DNA of 64,000 nt from Rhodanobacter sp. PCA2 (GTDB lineage: Bacteria; Pseudomonadota; Gammaproteobacteria; Xanthomonadales; Rhodanobacteraceae), in contig NZ_NJIC01000016.1 in the NCBI RefSeq assembly GCF_013620825.1, forward strand, positions 1-64,000, written 5' to 3'. Under the pieces are notes generated by a model. The model saw nothing but the letters and a program-made list of their open reading frames with translations. It was not told the origin of the DNA and ran no database searches. The position numbers and the translations under genes are program-made. Below are positions 29,645 to 38,758 of this stretch, piece by piece (within the stretch, counting starts at the first letter, position 1; each line of letters opens with the position of its first letter).

Positions 29645-32600
29645 ATGAATGCCATTCGTGCAGCCCATGAAGTTCCGCTTCAGTCCGCCGTGCTCGAGGC
29701 TCTGAAGCAAGCCGGATTCCCCACCCAGCGCCTTGATGAGGCGCAATTTTTTATCGGCGCCTTCTTCGCGCGGGTAACGGAGGGCGACCGCGGTCTGCAC
29801 ACGCCGGAGCAATGGGCCGCCCTGGTGGGCGGCCTGCTGGACTTCATGCAGCAGCGCGCACCGGGGGCCGCCGCCGTACGCGTGCTGAACCCCGAGACCG
29901 GCCACGCCGGCCACGGCTGGCTGCAGATCGTCACCGACGACATGCCGTTCCTGATCGACACCGTGAGCATGGCCGTCGCCGGGCGCCTGCAGATCCACGC
30001 GGTGATCCATCCGGTGCTGACCGTGCAGCGCGATGCCGGCGGCAAGCTGCTGGCGCTGGGCGGCGATGCCGGCGCGGCCGAATCCATCATGCATTTCGAG
30101 GTCGACCGCGTGGCCGATGCGGCCGAGCAGGCGCAACTGGTCGCCTGGGTCGAGGCCGCGCTGGACGACGTGCGCGCCGCGGTGGGCGACTGGGCCGCGA
30201 TGCGCGACAAGGCGCTGGCGATCGCCGACGACATGTCGCAGCGCAAGCCGGTGCTGGATGAGGCCTCCGCGCGCGAGGCGGGCGACTTCCTGCGCTGGGT
30301 CGCCGCGGACAACTTCACGTTCTTCGGCTATCGCGAGTACGAGGTGGTCGACGCCGCCGGCGACAGCGTGCTGCGCGCGATCGACAACTCGGGCCTGGGC
30401 ATCCTGCGCAAGAACGAGCAGTCGATGGCGCCGCGCTCGCTGAAGACGCTGGCGGCCTCCGAGTTGCCGCAGTCCGGCTCGGTCGACGCGATCATCCTGA
30501 CCAAGACCAATGCGCGCTCGCGCATCCATCGCCCGGGCTACATGGATTACATCGGCGTGCTCAGGTTCGGCGCCGACGGTCGCGCCGCGTCGGAGCAGCG
30601 CTTCCTCGGCATGTTCACCTCCAGCGCCTACATGGCGCGCCCGCAGGACGTGCCGCTGCTGCGGCACAAGGTGGAAGCGGTGCTCGCCCGTTCGGGCCTC
30701 AAGCGCGACTCGTATTCCGGCAAGGCGCTGCGCCACATCCTGGAGACGCTGCCGCGCGAGGAACTGCTGCAGAGCAGCGAGGACGAACTGTCCGTCATCG
30801 CCAGCGGCATCCTGGAACTGCGCCAGCGCGCGCACACCCGCCTGTTCATGCGCCGCGACCGTTACGGCCGCTTCTTCGCCTGCCAGGTGTTCGTGCCGCG
30901 CGACCGCTTCAACACCTCGGTGCGCGAACGCATCGAGGCGCTGCTGGGCGAGGCGCTGCATGCCGAGCAGATCGATTCCTCCGTGTTGATGGGCGAAGCC
31001 GCGCTGGCGCGCCTGTACATCGTGCTGCGGCCGAAGATCGGCGACCAGCCCGAGTACGACCTGGCCGCGCTGGAACACGGCGTGACGACCATCGTGCGCA
31101 ACTGGCAGGACGAGGTGCGCGACGCGCTGGTGAAGCAGCGCGGCGAGCACGAGGGCGTGGTGCTGGCGAACCGTTACCTGCGCGCGCTGCCGCCTGGCTA
31201 CGTCGACGACGTGAGCCCCGCGGTGGCCGCCGAGGACGTGCACCAGCTGGCGCAGCTGGAAGGCGACAACGCGCTGCGCATGTCGTTCTACCACCCGCCC
31301 AAGGCGCCGGAGACGCTGCGCTTCAAGGTCTACCGTTCCGGCGGCGACATCGCGCTGTCCGAGGTGCTGCCGCAGCTGGAGAACCTGGGCCTGCGCGTGC
31401 TCACCGAGCACGTCTACGAGATTCCCGGCGACAGCGTGCCGCTGTCGATCCAGGATTTCGAGGTGCAGCCGGCGGCCAAGCTCACCTTCGGCGTGGAGCA
31501 GGTCGGTTCGCTGTTCGAACATGCGTTCGAGCAGATCTGGCGCGGCAACGCCGAGAACGACGGCTTCAACCGCCTGGTGCTGGGCGCGAAGCTGAGCTGG
31601 CGCCAGATCGCCATGCTGCGCGGCTACTGCAAGTACCTGCTGCAGGCCGGCAGCACGTTCTCGCAGTCGTACATGGAGGACACGCTGAACCGCTATCCGG
31701 CGATCGCCGGGCTGCTGGTCGAGCTGTTCCTGGCCAAGTTCGACCCGCGCCGCGAATCGCTGTCGGCCGACGAGCGCAAGGTCGCCGGCGAGCTGCTGCA
31801 CGGCGAGATGTCGGCGCTGATCCCGGCAAACGTGCAGGCCGCGAATCCGGCACTGGTCGACAGCCTCGCCGCCGCGCTGGCGCAGCCGCGCGCGGAGCAG
31901 GTCAAGGTGCTGGAGGGCGCGATCAACGTGCTGCTGGAGAACGTCGCCAGCCTCGACGAGGACCGCATCCTGCGCAGCTTCGTGGCGGTGATCCACGCCA
32001 CGCTGCGCACCAGCTTCTTCCAGCAGTGGAACGGCGCGTACCGCGACTACATCAGCTTCAAGCTGGACTCGCACGCCGTGCCCGACCTGCCCAAGCCGGT
32101 GCCGTACCGCGAGATCTGGGTGTGCGCGCCACGCGTGGAAGGCATCCACCTGCGCTTCGGCCCGGTGGCGCGCGGCGGCCTGCGCTGGTCCGACCGCCGC
32201 GAGGATTTCCGCACCGAAGTGCTGGGCCTGGTGAAGGCGCAGATGGTGAAGAACACCGTGATCGTGCCGGTGGGCTCCAAGGGCGGCTTCTTCGTCAAGA
32301 AGTCGCCGGTCGCCGGCGACCGCGACGCGGTGCTGGCCGAGGGCATCGCCTGCTACAAGCTGTTCATCAACGGCCTGCTGGACATCACCGACAACCTGGT
32401 CGAGGGCAAGGTGGCGAACCCGCACGACGTGGTGCGCCACGACGCCGACGATCCCTACCTGGTGGTGGCCGCCGACAAGGGCACCGCGAAGTTCTCCGAC
32501 ATCGCGAACGCGATCTCGATCGAACACGGCTACTGGCTGGGCGACGCGTTCGCCTCCGGCGGCTCCAACGGCTACGACCACAAGGGCATGGGCATCACCG

Positions 32601-34576
32601 CGCGCGGCGCGTGGGAATCGGTGAAGCGCCACTTCCGCGCGTTGGGCCGCGACAGCCAGAGCGAGGACTTCACCTGCGTGGGCATCGGCGACATGTCCGG
32701 CGACGTGTTCGGCAACGGCATGCTGCTCTCGAAGCACATCCGCCTGGTCGTCGCGTTCGACCACCGCCACGTGTTCATCGACCCGAACCCGGATGCGGCG
32801 CGTTCCTTCGCGGAGCGCGAGCGCATGTTCAAGCTGCCGGGCTCCAGCTGGGACGACTACGACAAGTCGCTGATCTCCGCCGGCGGCGGCGTGTGGCCGC
32901 GCTCGGCGAAGTCGATACCGGTGTCGCCGGAAGCGCGCGCCGTGCTTGGCCTCAAGCCCGAAGTCACCCAGTTGGCGCCGAACGAGCTGCTCAACGCCGC
33001 GCTCAAGGCGCCGGTGGACCTGCTGTGGAACGGCGGCATCGGCACCTACGTCAAGGCCAGCAGCGAAACCCATGCCGACGCGCGCGACCGCGCCAACAAC
33101 GGCCTGCGCGTGGACGGCGGCGAGCTGCGCTGCCGGATCGTGGGCGAGGGCGGCAACCTCGGCATGACCCAGAAGGGCCGCATCGAGGCGGCGCACAAGG
33201 GCGTGCTGCTGAACACCGACTTCATCGACAACTCCGCCGGCGTGGACACCTCGGACCACGAGGTGAACATCAAGATCCTGCTCAACGACGCCGTGCAGCG
33301 CGGCGAACTGGGCGAGGCGGACCGCAACAAGCAGCTCGCCGCGATGACCGACGAGGTCGCCCAGCTGGTGCTGTGGGACAACTATCGCCAGAACCAGGCG
33401 ATCACCCTGATGGAGCACCAGTCGGTGAAGCGCATCGGCTCGATGGCGCACTTCATCCGCACGCTGGAGGCCGAAGGCCAGCTCGACCGCCAGGTGGAGA
33501 ACCTGCCCAGCGAGGCGGAGCTGACCGAGCGCAAGACCCGCAACCAGGGCCTGACCCGGCCGGAGCTGGCGGTGCTGCTGTCCTACGACAAGATCCGCCT
33601 GTTCCAGCAGTTGCTGGATTCCGACGTGCCGGAAGACCCGTACCTGTCCAAGGAACTGGTGCGCTACTTCCCCGCGCCGCTGCACGAGAAGTATGCCGAA
33701 CACATGCAGCGCCACCGCCTGAAGCGCGAGATCATCGCCACCGCGGTGACCAACTCCACGATCAACCGCATGGGCGCCACCTTCATGATGCGCATGCAGG
33801 AGGACACCGGCAAAGGGCCGGCGGCGATCGCCAAGGCCTATACCGCCGCCCGCGAGATCCTCGATGCGCGCGAGCTGTGGGCCGAGATCGAGGCGCTGGA
33901 CAGCAAGGTGGCCGAAGGCACCCAGGTCGATGCGGTGATGCAGATCTGGTCGCTGCTGCGCCACATGACCCGCTGGCTGCTCAATCGCCCCGGCGGCACG
34001 CTGGAGATCGCCGCCAACGTCGAGCGCTACCAGGCCGACGTGAGCGCGTTGCGCAGGGCGCTGCCGGAGGTGCTCACCACCACCGGCAAGGCCGACTTCG
34101 CCAGCAGCCAGGAAAAGTGGGAAGGCCTGGGCCTGCCCGCCGAGCTGGCAGTGCGGCTGGCGCGCCTGTCGGAACTGCGCGCCGCGCTGGACATGGTGGA
34201 AGTGGCGCAGCAGGCCGGCCAGCCGGTGGAGAAGGTCGCCGGCGTGTTCTACGAGCTGGGCGAAGCTCTGGATCTGGAATGGCTGCGCGGCCAGATCGAG
34301 GCGCTGCCGGTGGAAGGCCACTGGCACGCCCAGGCGCGCGGCTCGCTGCTGGACGAGCTCAACCACCAGCACCGCGCGCTGGCGCAGCAGGTGCTGAAGC
34401 TGGACGGCGGCGGCAAGGATGTCTCGCCGGTGCAGGCGTGGCTGCGTCGCGACGACGCCACCCTGCAGCACACCCGCGGCATGCTGGCCGAGATCCTCAC
34501 CCAGAACGCCGACTACCCGATCGCCTCGGTCGCGGTACGCCGGCTGGCCCAGCTCGCGCAGGTGCCGGTGGGTTGA
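29645..34576 (+). CDS. gdhB: NAD-specific glutamate dehydrogenase, large (GDH-180) class
   Basis: About 1643 residues from the ATG at 29645; upstream in-frame codons lack family character. This giant catabolic enzyme converts glutamate to 2-oxoglutarate and ammonium with NAD+. A long N-terminal region with ACT-like folds (about 60-490) precedes the catalytic domain (about 700-1240), where RGGLRWSDRREDFRTEV, KGGFFVKK and GIGDMSGDVFGNGML are easily read; a helical C-terminal region follows. Length matches the family in Pseudomonas and Xanthomonas. It is monocistronic by spacing. It could feed nitrogen and carbon from imported peptides into the TCA cycle. Confidence 0.96.
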   Translation: MNAIRAAHEVPLQSAVLEALKQAGFPTQRLDEAQFFIGAFFARVTEGDRGLHTPEQWAALVGGLLDFMQQRAPGAAAVRVLNPETGHAGHGWLQIVTDDMPFLIDTVSMAVAGRLQIHAVIHPVLTVQRDAGGKLLALGGDAGAAESIMHFEVDRVADAAEQAQLVAWVEAALDDVRAAVGDWAAMRDKALAIADDMSQRKPVLDEASAREAGDFLRWVAADNFTFFGYREYEVVDAAGDSVLRAIDNSGLGILRKNEQSMAPRSLKTLAASELPQSGSVDAIILTKTNARSRIHRPGYMDYIGVLRFGADGRAASEQRFLGMFTSSAYMARPQDVPLLRHKVEAVLARSGLKRDSYSGKALRHILETLPREELLQSSEDELSVIASGILELRQRAHTRLFMRRDRYGRFFACQVFVPRDRFNTSVRERIEALLGEALHAEQIDSSVLMGEAALARLYIVLRPKIGDQPEYDLAALEHGVTTIVRNWQDEVRDALVKQRGEHEGVVLANRYLRALPPGYVDDVSPAVAAEDVHQLAQLEGDNALRMSFYHPPKAPETLRFKVYRSGGDIALSEVLPQLENLGLRVLTEHVYEIPGDSVPLSIQDFEVQPAAKLTFGVEQVGSLFEHAFEQIWRGNAENDGFNRLVLGAKLSWRQIAMLRGYCKYLLQAGSTFSQSYMEDTLNRYPAIAGLLVELFLAKFDPRRESLSADERKVAGELLHGEMSALIPANVQAANPALVDSLAAALAQPRAEQVKVLEGAINVLLENVASLDEDRILRSFVAVIHATLRTSFFQQWNGAYRDYISFKLDSHAVPDLPKPVPYREIWVCAPRVEGIHLRFGPVARGGLRWSDRREDFRTEVLGLVKAQMVKNTVIVPVGSKGGFFVKKSPVAGDRDAVLAEGIACYKLFINGLLDITDNLVEGKVANPHDVVRHDADDPYLVVAADKGTAKFSDIANAISIEHGYWLGDAFASGGSNGYDHKGMGITARGAWESVKRHFRALGRDSQSEDFTCVGIGDMSGDVFGNGMLLSKHIRLVVAFDHRHVFIDPNPDAARSFAERERMFKLPGSSWDDYDKSLISAGGGVWPRSAKSIPVSPEARAVLGLKPEVTQLAPNELLNAALKAPVDLLWNGGIGTYVKASSETHADARDRANNGLRVDGGELRCRIVGEGGNLGMTQKGRIEAAHKGVLLNTDFIDNSAGVDTSDHEVNIKILLNDAVQRGELGEADRNKQLAAMTDEVAQLVLWDNYRQNQAITLMEHQSVKRIGSMAHFIRTLEAEGQLDRQVENLPSEAELTERKTRNQGLTRPELAVLLSYDKIRLFQQLLDSDVPEDPYLSKELVRYFPAPLHEKYAEHMQRHRLKREIIATAVTNSTINRMGATFMMRMQEDTGKGPAAIAKAYTAAREILDARELWAEIEALDSKVAEGTQVDAVMQIWSLLRHMTRWLLNRPGGTLEIAANVERYQADVSALRRALPEVLTTTGKADFASSQEKWEGLGLPAELAVRLARLSELRAALDMVEVAQQAGQPVEKVAGVFYELGEALDLEWLRGQIEALPVEGHWHAQARGSLLDELNHQHRALAQQVLKLDGGGKDVSPVQAWLRRDDATLQHTRGMLAEILTQNADYPIASVAVRRLAQLAQVPVG

Positions 34577-34581
34577 GGGCC

Positions 34582-34816
34582 GGGATTCGGGATTGGGGAT
34601 ACGGAATTCGTAAAAGCAGGGCACGCGGGCTTTGAAGGCCGCGTGCCTTGCGGGGATGAAGGAAGAGCCGAGACTCCACTCTTCCGAATCCCCAATCCCG
34701 TCTCCCCAATCCCGGCCCTACCGCTTGCGTTGCCGCGTGTCTTGCCGGGATGATCGGCGAGGCCGGACGCCGGCTCTTACAAATCCCGAATCCCGAATCC
34801 CGAATCCCCAATCCCC
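34582..34816. repeat. CCCGAAT/GGGATTC heptamer repeat clusters
   Basis: The gap between the glutamate dehydrogenase and NAD kinase genes holds GGGATT-type repeats at 34582-34600, inverse copies at about 34684-34713, and a run of CCCGAAT heptamers at 34782-34816 ending just before the nadK start. The first and later clusters are inverted relative to each other and could pair. GCACGCGG and CCGCGTGC also form a stem near 34620-34650. Confidence 0.75.
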
Positions 34817-34822
34817 GCCCCC

Positions 34823-35584
34823 ATGCGCTTCGCCTTTGTCGCCAGTGACACCAGCGTCGCCCAGCAGGCGCGGCGCAAGCTCGTGGAGCGGTACGGCGAC
34901 GTGCCGGCGGCGGAGGCGGAACTGATCGTGGCGCTGGGCGGCGACGGCTTCATGCTGCGCACCCTGCATGCGCATCTCGCGCTGGGCGTGCCGGTGTACG
35001 GCATGAAACTCGGCCGCGTCGGCTTCCTGATGAACAAGCACCGGCTGGACGGCCTGCCCGAACGCGTGGCCCGCGCGCATGCGGCCGAGCTGTTCCCGCT
35101 GGAGATGCTCGCCACCGACACGGACGGCGAGCCACGCCGCGCGCTGGCCTTCAACGAGGTGTCGCTGCTGCGCCAGAGCAACCAGGCGGCGCACGTCGAG
35201 GTGAAACTCAACGAGGCGGTGAAGCTGCCGAACCTGATCTGCGACGGCGTGATGGTGGCCACGCCGGCCGGCTCCACCGCCTACAACCTCTCCGCGCACG
35301 GGCCCATCCTGCCGCTGGACGCGAACGTGCTGGCGCTCACCCCGATCAGCCCGTTCCGCCCGCGTCGCTGGCGCGGCGCCATCCTGCCGCACCGCACCGA
35401 GGTCAGCCTGCGCGTGCTCGATCCCGGCAAGCGTCCGGTCAGCGCCACCGCCGATTTCCTGGAAGTACGCAACGTGCGCGACGTGGTGGTGCGCCAGGCC
35501 GAAGGGCAGGGCGTGCGCCTGCTGTTCGACCCCGAGCACAACCTCGAACAGCGCATCCTCGACGAACAATTCGCCGCCGACTGA
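34823..35584 (+). CDS. nadK: NAD kinase
   Basis: This 253-residue enzyme phosphorylates NAD+ to NADP+. The diagnostic GGDG motif is at 39-42 with Asp41 as catalytic base, followed by the NE motif (FNEVSLLR) and the glycine-rich [23 protein letters not shown] segment. It is slightly shorter than the E. coli enzyme, as is usual for this order. The start follows directly on the heptamer repeat; there is no obvious Shine-Dalgarno, so initiation context is weak. It is a stand-alone gene followed by a tandem repeat tract. Confidence 0.93.
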   Translation: MRFAFVASDTSVAQQARRKLVERYGDVPAAEAELIVALGGDGFMLRTLHAHLALGVPVYGMKLGRVGFLMNKHRLDGLPERVARAHAAELFPLEMLATDTDGEPRRALAFNEVSLLRQSNQAAHVEVKLNEAVKLPNLICDGVMVATPAGSTAYNLSAHGPILPLDANVLALTPISPFRPRRWRGAILPHRTEVSLRVLDPGKRPVSATADFLEVRNVRDVVVRQAEGQGVRLLFDPEHNLEQRILDEQFAAD

Positions 35585-35590
35585 CCCGGC

Positions 35591-35775
35591 TTTCTCCCTC
35601 TCCCCTTCGCGGGGAGGATCGGGGTGTGCGCGTTGCTTGTCCCCCCCTCTCCCCTCCGGGGAAGATCGGAGTGTGCGCGTTGCCTGTCTCCCTCTCCCCT
35701 CCGGGGAAGATCGGAGTGTGCGCGTTGCTTGTCTCCCTCTCCCCTCCGGGGAGAGGGCCGGGGTGAGGGGCCGCC
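35591..35775. repeat. Tandem array of 45-47 bp units (CTCTCCCC type)
   Basis: Four near-identical copies of CTCCCTCTCCCCTCCGGGG plus GATCGGAGTGTGCGCGTTGC-like sequence follow each other between nadK and the 5'-nucleotidase gene; the GTGTGCGCGTTGC motif recurs at 35624, 35671 and 35716. Each unit can fold as a small CCCC/GGGG hairpin. Copy number variation would be expected. Confidence 0.85.
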
Positions 35776-35891
35776 CTGCACGGAAGACACGTTGCGCGCG
35801 GTAGCTTCCGACCCCGGCCATCCATCCTGGCCATCGCACACAACGCGCCCACTGCGGCAACCCCGCCTCACCCCACACCCCCGCCATGCGC

Positions 35892-35897
35892 TAGATT
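35892..35897 (+). promoter_or_regulatory. -10 box (TAGATT) six bases before ATG; likely leaderless
   Basis: TAGATT ends exactly six bases before the ATG at 35904, placing the transcription start on or next to the start codon. No Shine-Dalgarno could exist in such a message. Confidence 0.55.
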
Positions 35898-35903
35898 GGC
35901 CGC

Positions 35904-36818
35904 ATGCCTGCCCACGATCCTTCCTCCGCCAACGACAACCGCCTCGTGGTGGCGATCTCCTCGCGCGCCCTGTTCGACCTCGGCAACAGCCACGCGCTGT
36001 TCGAGCGCGAGGGCCTGGACGCCTACCGCAACTTCCAGATCGAGCACGAGAACGAGATCCTGCAGCCGGGCGTGGCGTTCCCGCTGGTGCAGAAGCTGCT
36101 GGACCTCAACAAGCTGGCGGGCGACGTGCCGCCGGTGGAGGTGATCCTGCTGTCGCGCAATTCCGGCGACACCGGCCTGCGCATCTTCAACGCGATCCAG
36201 CACCACGGCCTGCAGATCAGCCGCGCGGCGTTCACCAGCGGCGCGCCCACCTCCGACTACATCGCGCCGTTCAAGGCCGACCTGTTCCTGTCCGCCAACG
36301 CCGAGGACGTGGCGCGCGCGCTCAAGGCCGGCGTGGCCGCGGCCACCATCCTGCCCAGCGTGGCGCCGCCGCGGATGAGCGAGCAGTTGCGCATCGCCTT
36401 CGACGGCGACGCGGTGATCTTCGGCGACGAAGGCGAGCGCGTGTCGCGCGAGGAAGGACTGGAAGCGTTCCACCGCAACGAGACCGAACATGCGGACGAA
36501 CCGCTGTCGGTCGGCCCGTTCCGCGGCTTCCTCACCGCGTTGCATCGGCTGCAGGCGGCGTTCCCCGCCGAGAACTCGCCGATCCGCACCGCCCTGGTCA
36601 CCGCGCGTTCCGCGCCGGCGCACAAGCGAGTTATCCTCACCCTGCGCCGCTGGGGCGTGCGTATCGACGAGGCGCTGTTCCTCGGCGGCCGCGACAAGGG
36701 CCCCTTCCTCGATGCCTTCGGCGCCGACATTTTCTTCGACGACTCGCCGGCCAACGTGGAGTCCGCGCGCAGGCACGTCGCCACGGGGCACGTGCCGCAC
36801 GGCGTGAGCAACCGCTGA
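35904..36818 (+). CDS. 5'-nucleotidase, cytosolic NT5C1-like family
   Basis: This 304-residue protein resembles the 5'-nucleotidase family related to eukaryotic cytosolic cN-I: N-terminal LVVAISSRALFDL, central ILLSRNSGDTGLRIFN, and C-terminal RTALVTARSAPAHKRV and DIFFDDSPANVESAR, which carry the HAD-type catalytic aspartates. It should dephosphorylate nucleoside monophosphates. The likely leaderless start is described with its -10 box. Its stop is one base from the stop of the convergent aldo/keto reductase gene. Confidence 0.85.
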   Translation: MPAHDPSSANDNRLVVAISSRALFDLGNSHALFEREGLDAYRNFQIEHENEILQPGVAFPLVQKLLDLNKLAGDVPPVEVILLSRNSGDTGLRIFNAIQHHGLQISRAAFTSGAPTSDYIAPFKADLFLSANAEDVARALKAGVAAATILPSVAPPRMSEQLRIAFDGDAVIFGDEGERVSREEGLEAFHRNETEHADEPLSVGPFRGFLTALHRLQAAFPAENSPIRTALVTARSAPAHKRVILTLRRWGVRIDEALFLGGRDKGPFLDAFGADIFFDDSPANVESARRHVATGHVPHGVSNR

Positions 36819-36819
36819 C

Positions 36820-37713
36820 TCAGGGCACCGGGTGGCCCTTGCCGGCCGTCCAGATCGCGTACCAGTCCTCCGCGTCCAGCCGCAGGTCCAGCGCGGCGAC
36901 CGCTTCGCGCAGGCCGTCGATGCGGCCGGTGCCGGTGATCGGATGCGGCCGCGACGGGTGGCGCAGGATCCAGGCGTAGGCCAGCGTGGCGATGGTTGTG
37001 CCCAGGCGTGCGGCGATCGTCGCCATTTCGCTGCGCACGCGCAGCGCCTGCGGGTCGTCGCCGCAGAACAGGCGGCCGCCGCCCAGCGGCGACCAGATCA
37101 TCGGGCGCAGGCCCAGTTGCTGGGCCTGGTCCAGCGTGCCGTCGTCCAGCGCGTCCAGGTGCAGCGGCGACAGCTCGACCTGGTTCGTGGCGAGGGGATG
37201 GTGCCGGTGCAGCAGGGCGAACTGGCTGGCGGTGTGGTTGGATACGCCCCAGTGCGCCACCTTGCCTTCGCCGGTGAGCGCGGCGAAGGTGTCCGCCAGC
37301 GCGGCGGCGTCCATCAGGTAGTCGGGGCGGTGGATCAGCACCAGGTCCAGCTGTTCGGTGTGCAGCTTGCGCAGCGACTGCTCCACCTGGCCGCGCACGT
37401 AGGCGGCCGAGGTGTCGTAGTGGTTCAGCCGGTACGGCCGCTGCGCCGAGCGCAGGCGGATGCCGCACTTGGTCACCAGCTGCATGCGCCCGCGCAGGGC
37501 AGGCGCGGCCCGCAGCGCTTCGCCGAACAGGGCTTCGGCGCGGTAATCGCCGTAGATGTCCGCATGGTCGAAGGTGTGTATGCCCAGTGCCAGCGCCTCC
37601 TCGATCCAGCGCACGCGCTGCGCCACGTCGAGGTTCCAGTCCGCGATCCGCCACAGGCCGGCGACGATGGGAGAGAGAGCGAGATTGGGATGCTGCGCGG
37701 TCTGGGCGGTCAT
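36820..37713 (-). CDS. Aldo/keto reductase (YdhF-like)
   Basis: 297 residues from the ATG at 37713; a TTG six codons upstream is an alternative. It is a TIM-barrel NADPH-dependent oxidoreductase: FDHADIYGDYRAEALFGEAL contains the catalytic Asp and Tyr, VTKCGIR the Lys and LVLIHRPDYLMD the His. The ending GTGRIDGLREAVAALDLRLDAEDWYAIW matches the YdhF subgroup. Its natural substrate is unknown. A 46-base gap separates it from the DMT transporter gene upstream on the same strand, so the two may be co-transcribed. Confidence 0.9.
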   Translation of the reverse strand: MTAQTAQHPNLALSPIVAGLWRIADWNLDVAQRVRWIEEALALGIHTFDHADIYGDYRAEALFGEALRAAPALRGRMQLVTKCGIRLRSAQRPYRLNHYDTSAAYVRGQVEQSLRKLHTEQLDLVLIHRPDYLMDAAALADTFAALTGEGKVAHWGVSNHTASQFALLHRHHPLATNQVELSPLHLDALDDGTLDQAQQLGLRPMIWSPLGGGRLFCGDDPQALRVRSEMATIAARLGTTIATLAYAWILRHPSRPHPITGTGRIDGLREAVAALDLRLDAEDWYAIWTAGKGHPVP

Positions 37714-37759
37714 GTCGGGGTGGGTTCGCAAGGCATGGGCTGGTGGGCGTGGGACGGCA

Positions 37760-38635
37760 TCAGACCATCCTGGTGCGCTTCCACCACGAAGTCTTTTTCT
37801 CCTCGCGCACCAGGGTGAAGAGTCCCGCGCCCAGGATCATCGCGATGCCGATCAGCATCGGCCAGTCGAGATGGTCGCCGAAGAACCAGTAGCCGAACGC
37901 GATGGCCCACAGCATCTGGCTGTACTGGGTGGGAGCGACACGGTTGGCGGGCGCGAGCAGGGTGGCGTGCATCAGCAGCACGCCGGCGAACGCGGCGAGC
38001 AGGCCGTAGCCGGCAAGCAGCAGCGACTGGTGCAGATCGGGCCAGACGAAGTGCGGCAGCATCAGCAGGCCGCCGGCGACCAGCGGGCCGACGGCGCCGG
38101 CGCCGTACAGGCTCACGCGTTTTTCTGCGCTGCCGGCCATGCGCAGCGCCACCACCGACAGCGCGGCGGCGATGCCGCACACGATCGCCGCCACATGCCC
38201 CAGTCCCAGCTCCCGGAAGCCGGGGCGCAGCACCACCAGCACGCCGGCGAAACCCGCGAATACCGCCATCCAGCGGCGCCAGCCCACATGCTCCTTCAGC
38301 AGCAGCACGGACAGGATGGTCACGAAGATCGGCATCAGGAAGATCATCGAGAACACCTCGGCCATCGGCAGCAGGGTGAACGCCGTGACCGAGCAGATGT
38401 TGCCCAGCGCGCCGGCCAGCGCGCGCACCCACCACAGTTTCGGCCGCCGGGCGACGAACACGTCGCGCCAGCCGTCGCCCTTGTCCATCACGAAGGGCAG
38501 GGCGGCGAGGCCCAGCAGGCCGCCGAAGAAGACCGACTCGTAGGGCGGCACGCTGCCATGCAGGGCTTTCACGAAAGCATCGCTGATGGCGTAGGCAGCG
38601 AAGCAGGCGAAGCCCAGCAGCACACCCTTGAGCAT
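37760..38635 (-). CDS. EamA/DMT-family membrane transporter
   Basis: 291 residues from the ATG at 38635; the frame is open far upstream but only because of GC bias over the convergent gene. Ten hydrophobic helices form two EamA repeats (about 5-135 and 150-280), each with the typical L-x-x-E/P-V-F pattern (AEVFSMIFLMPIFVTILS, RVAPTQYSQMLWAIAFGY). Such carriers export metabolites or drugs. Substrate cannot be inferred. It probably shares a transcript with the aldo/keto reductase. Confidence 0.88.
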   Translation of the reverse strand: MLKGVLLGFACFAAYAISDAFVKALHGSVPPYESVFFGGLLGLAALPFVMDKGDGWRDVFVARRPKLWWVRALAGALGNICSVTAFTLLPMAEVFSMIFLMPIFVTILSVLLLKEHVGWRRWMAVFAGFAGVLVVLRPGFRELGLGHVAAIVCGIAAALSVVALRMAGSAEKRVSLYGAGAVGPLVAGGLLMLPHFVWPDLHQSLLLAGYGLLAAFAGVLLMHATLLAPANRVAPTQYSQMLWAIAFGYWFFGDHLDWPMLIGIAMILGAGLFTLVREEKKTSWWKRTRMV

Positions 38636-38721
38636 GAGGTTTCCGGGGCGGGGACGAAGCGCGCATGATCGCACGCCGCGCCGCTGCTGCACCCGGCCAT
38701 GACCGCGGCGGCGCCGCCCGC

Positions 38722-38727
38722 TAGAAT
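38722..38727 (+). promoter_or_regulatory. Putative -10 box (TAGAAT) for the glutaryl-CoA dehydrogenase gene
   Basis: TAGAAT lies 31 bases before the ATG at 38759; a GGAGCG ribosome site lies between. The -35 is not well defined. Confidence 0.55.
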
Positions 38728-38758
38728 CGTCGTTTTCCTGCCCGCCGCTGGAGCGCAC

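Noticed and set aside
29317-29670. A 117-codon frame before glutamate dehydrogenase.
   Set aside because: Cysteine/arginine-rich, no ribosome site, overlaps the start of the large gene in another frame.
35591-35775. Considered as a CRISPR array because of regular repeats.
   Set aside because: Units are contiguous with no unique spacers, and no cas gene is present.
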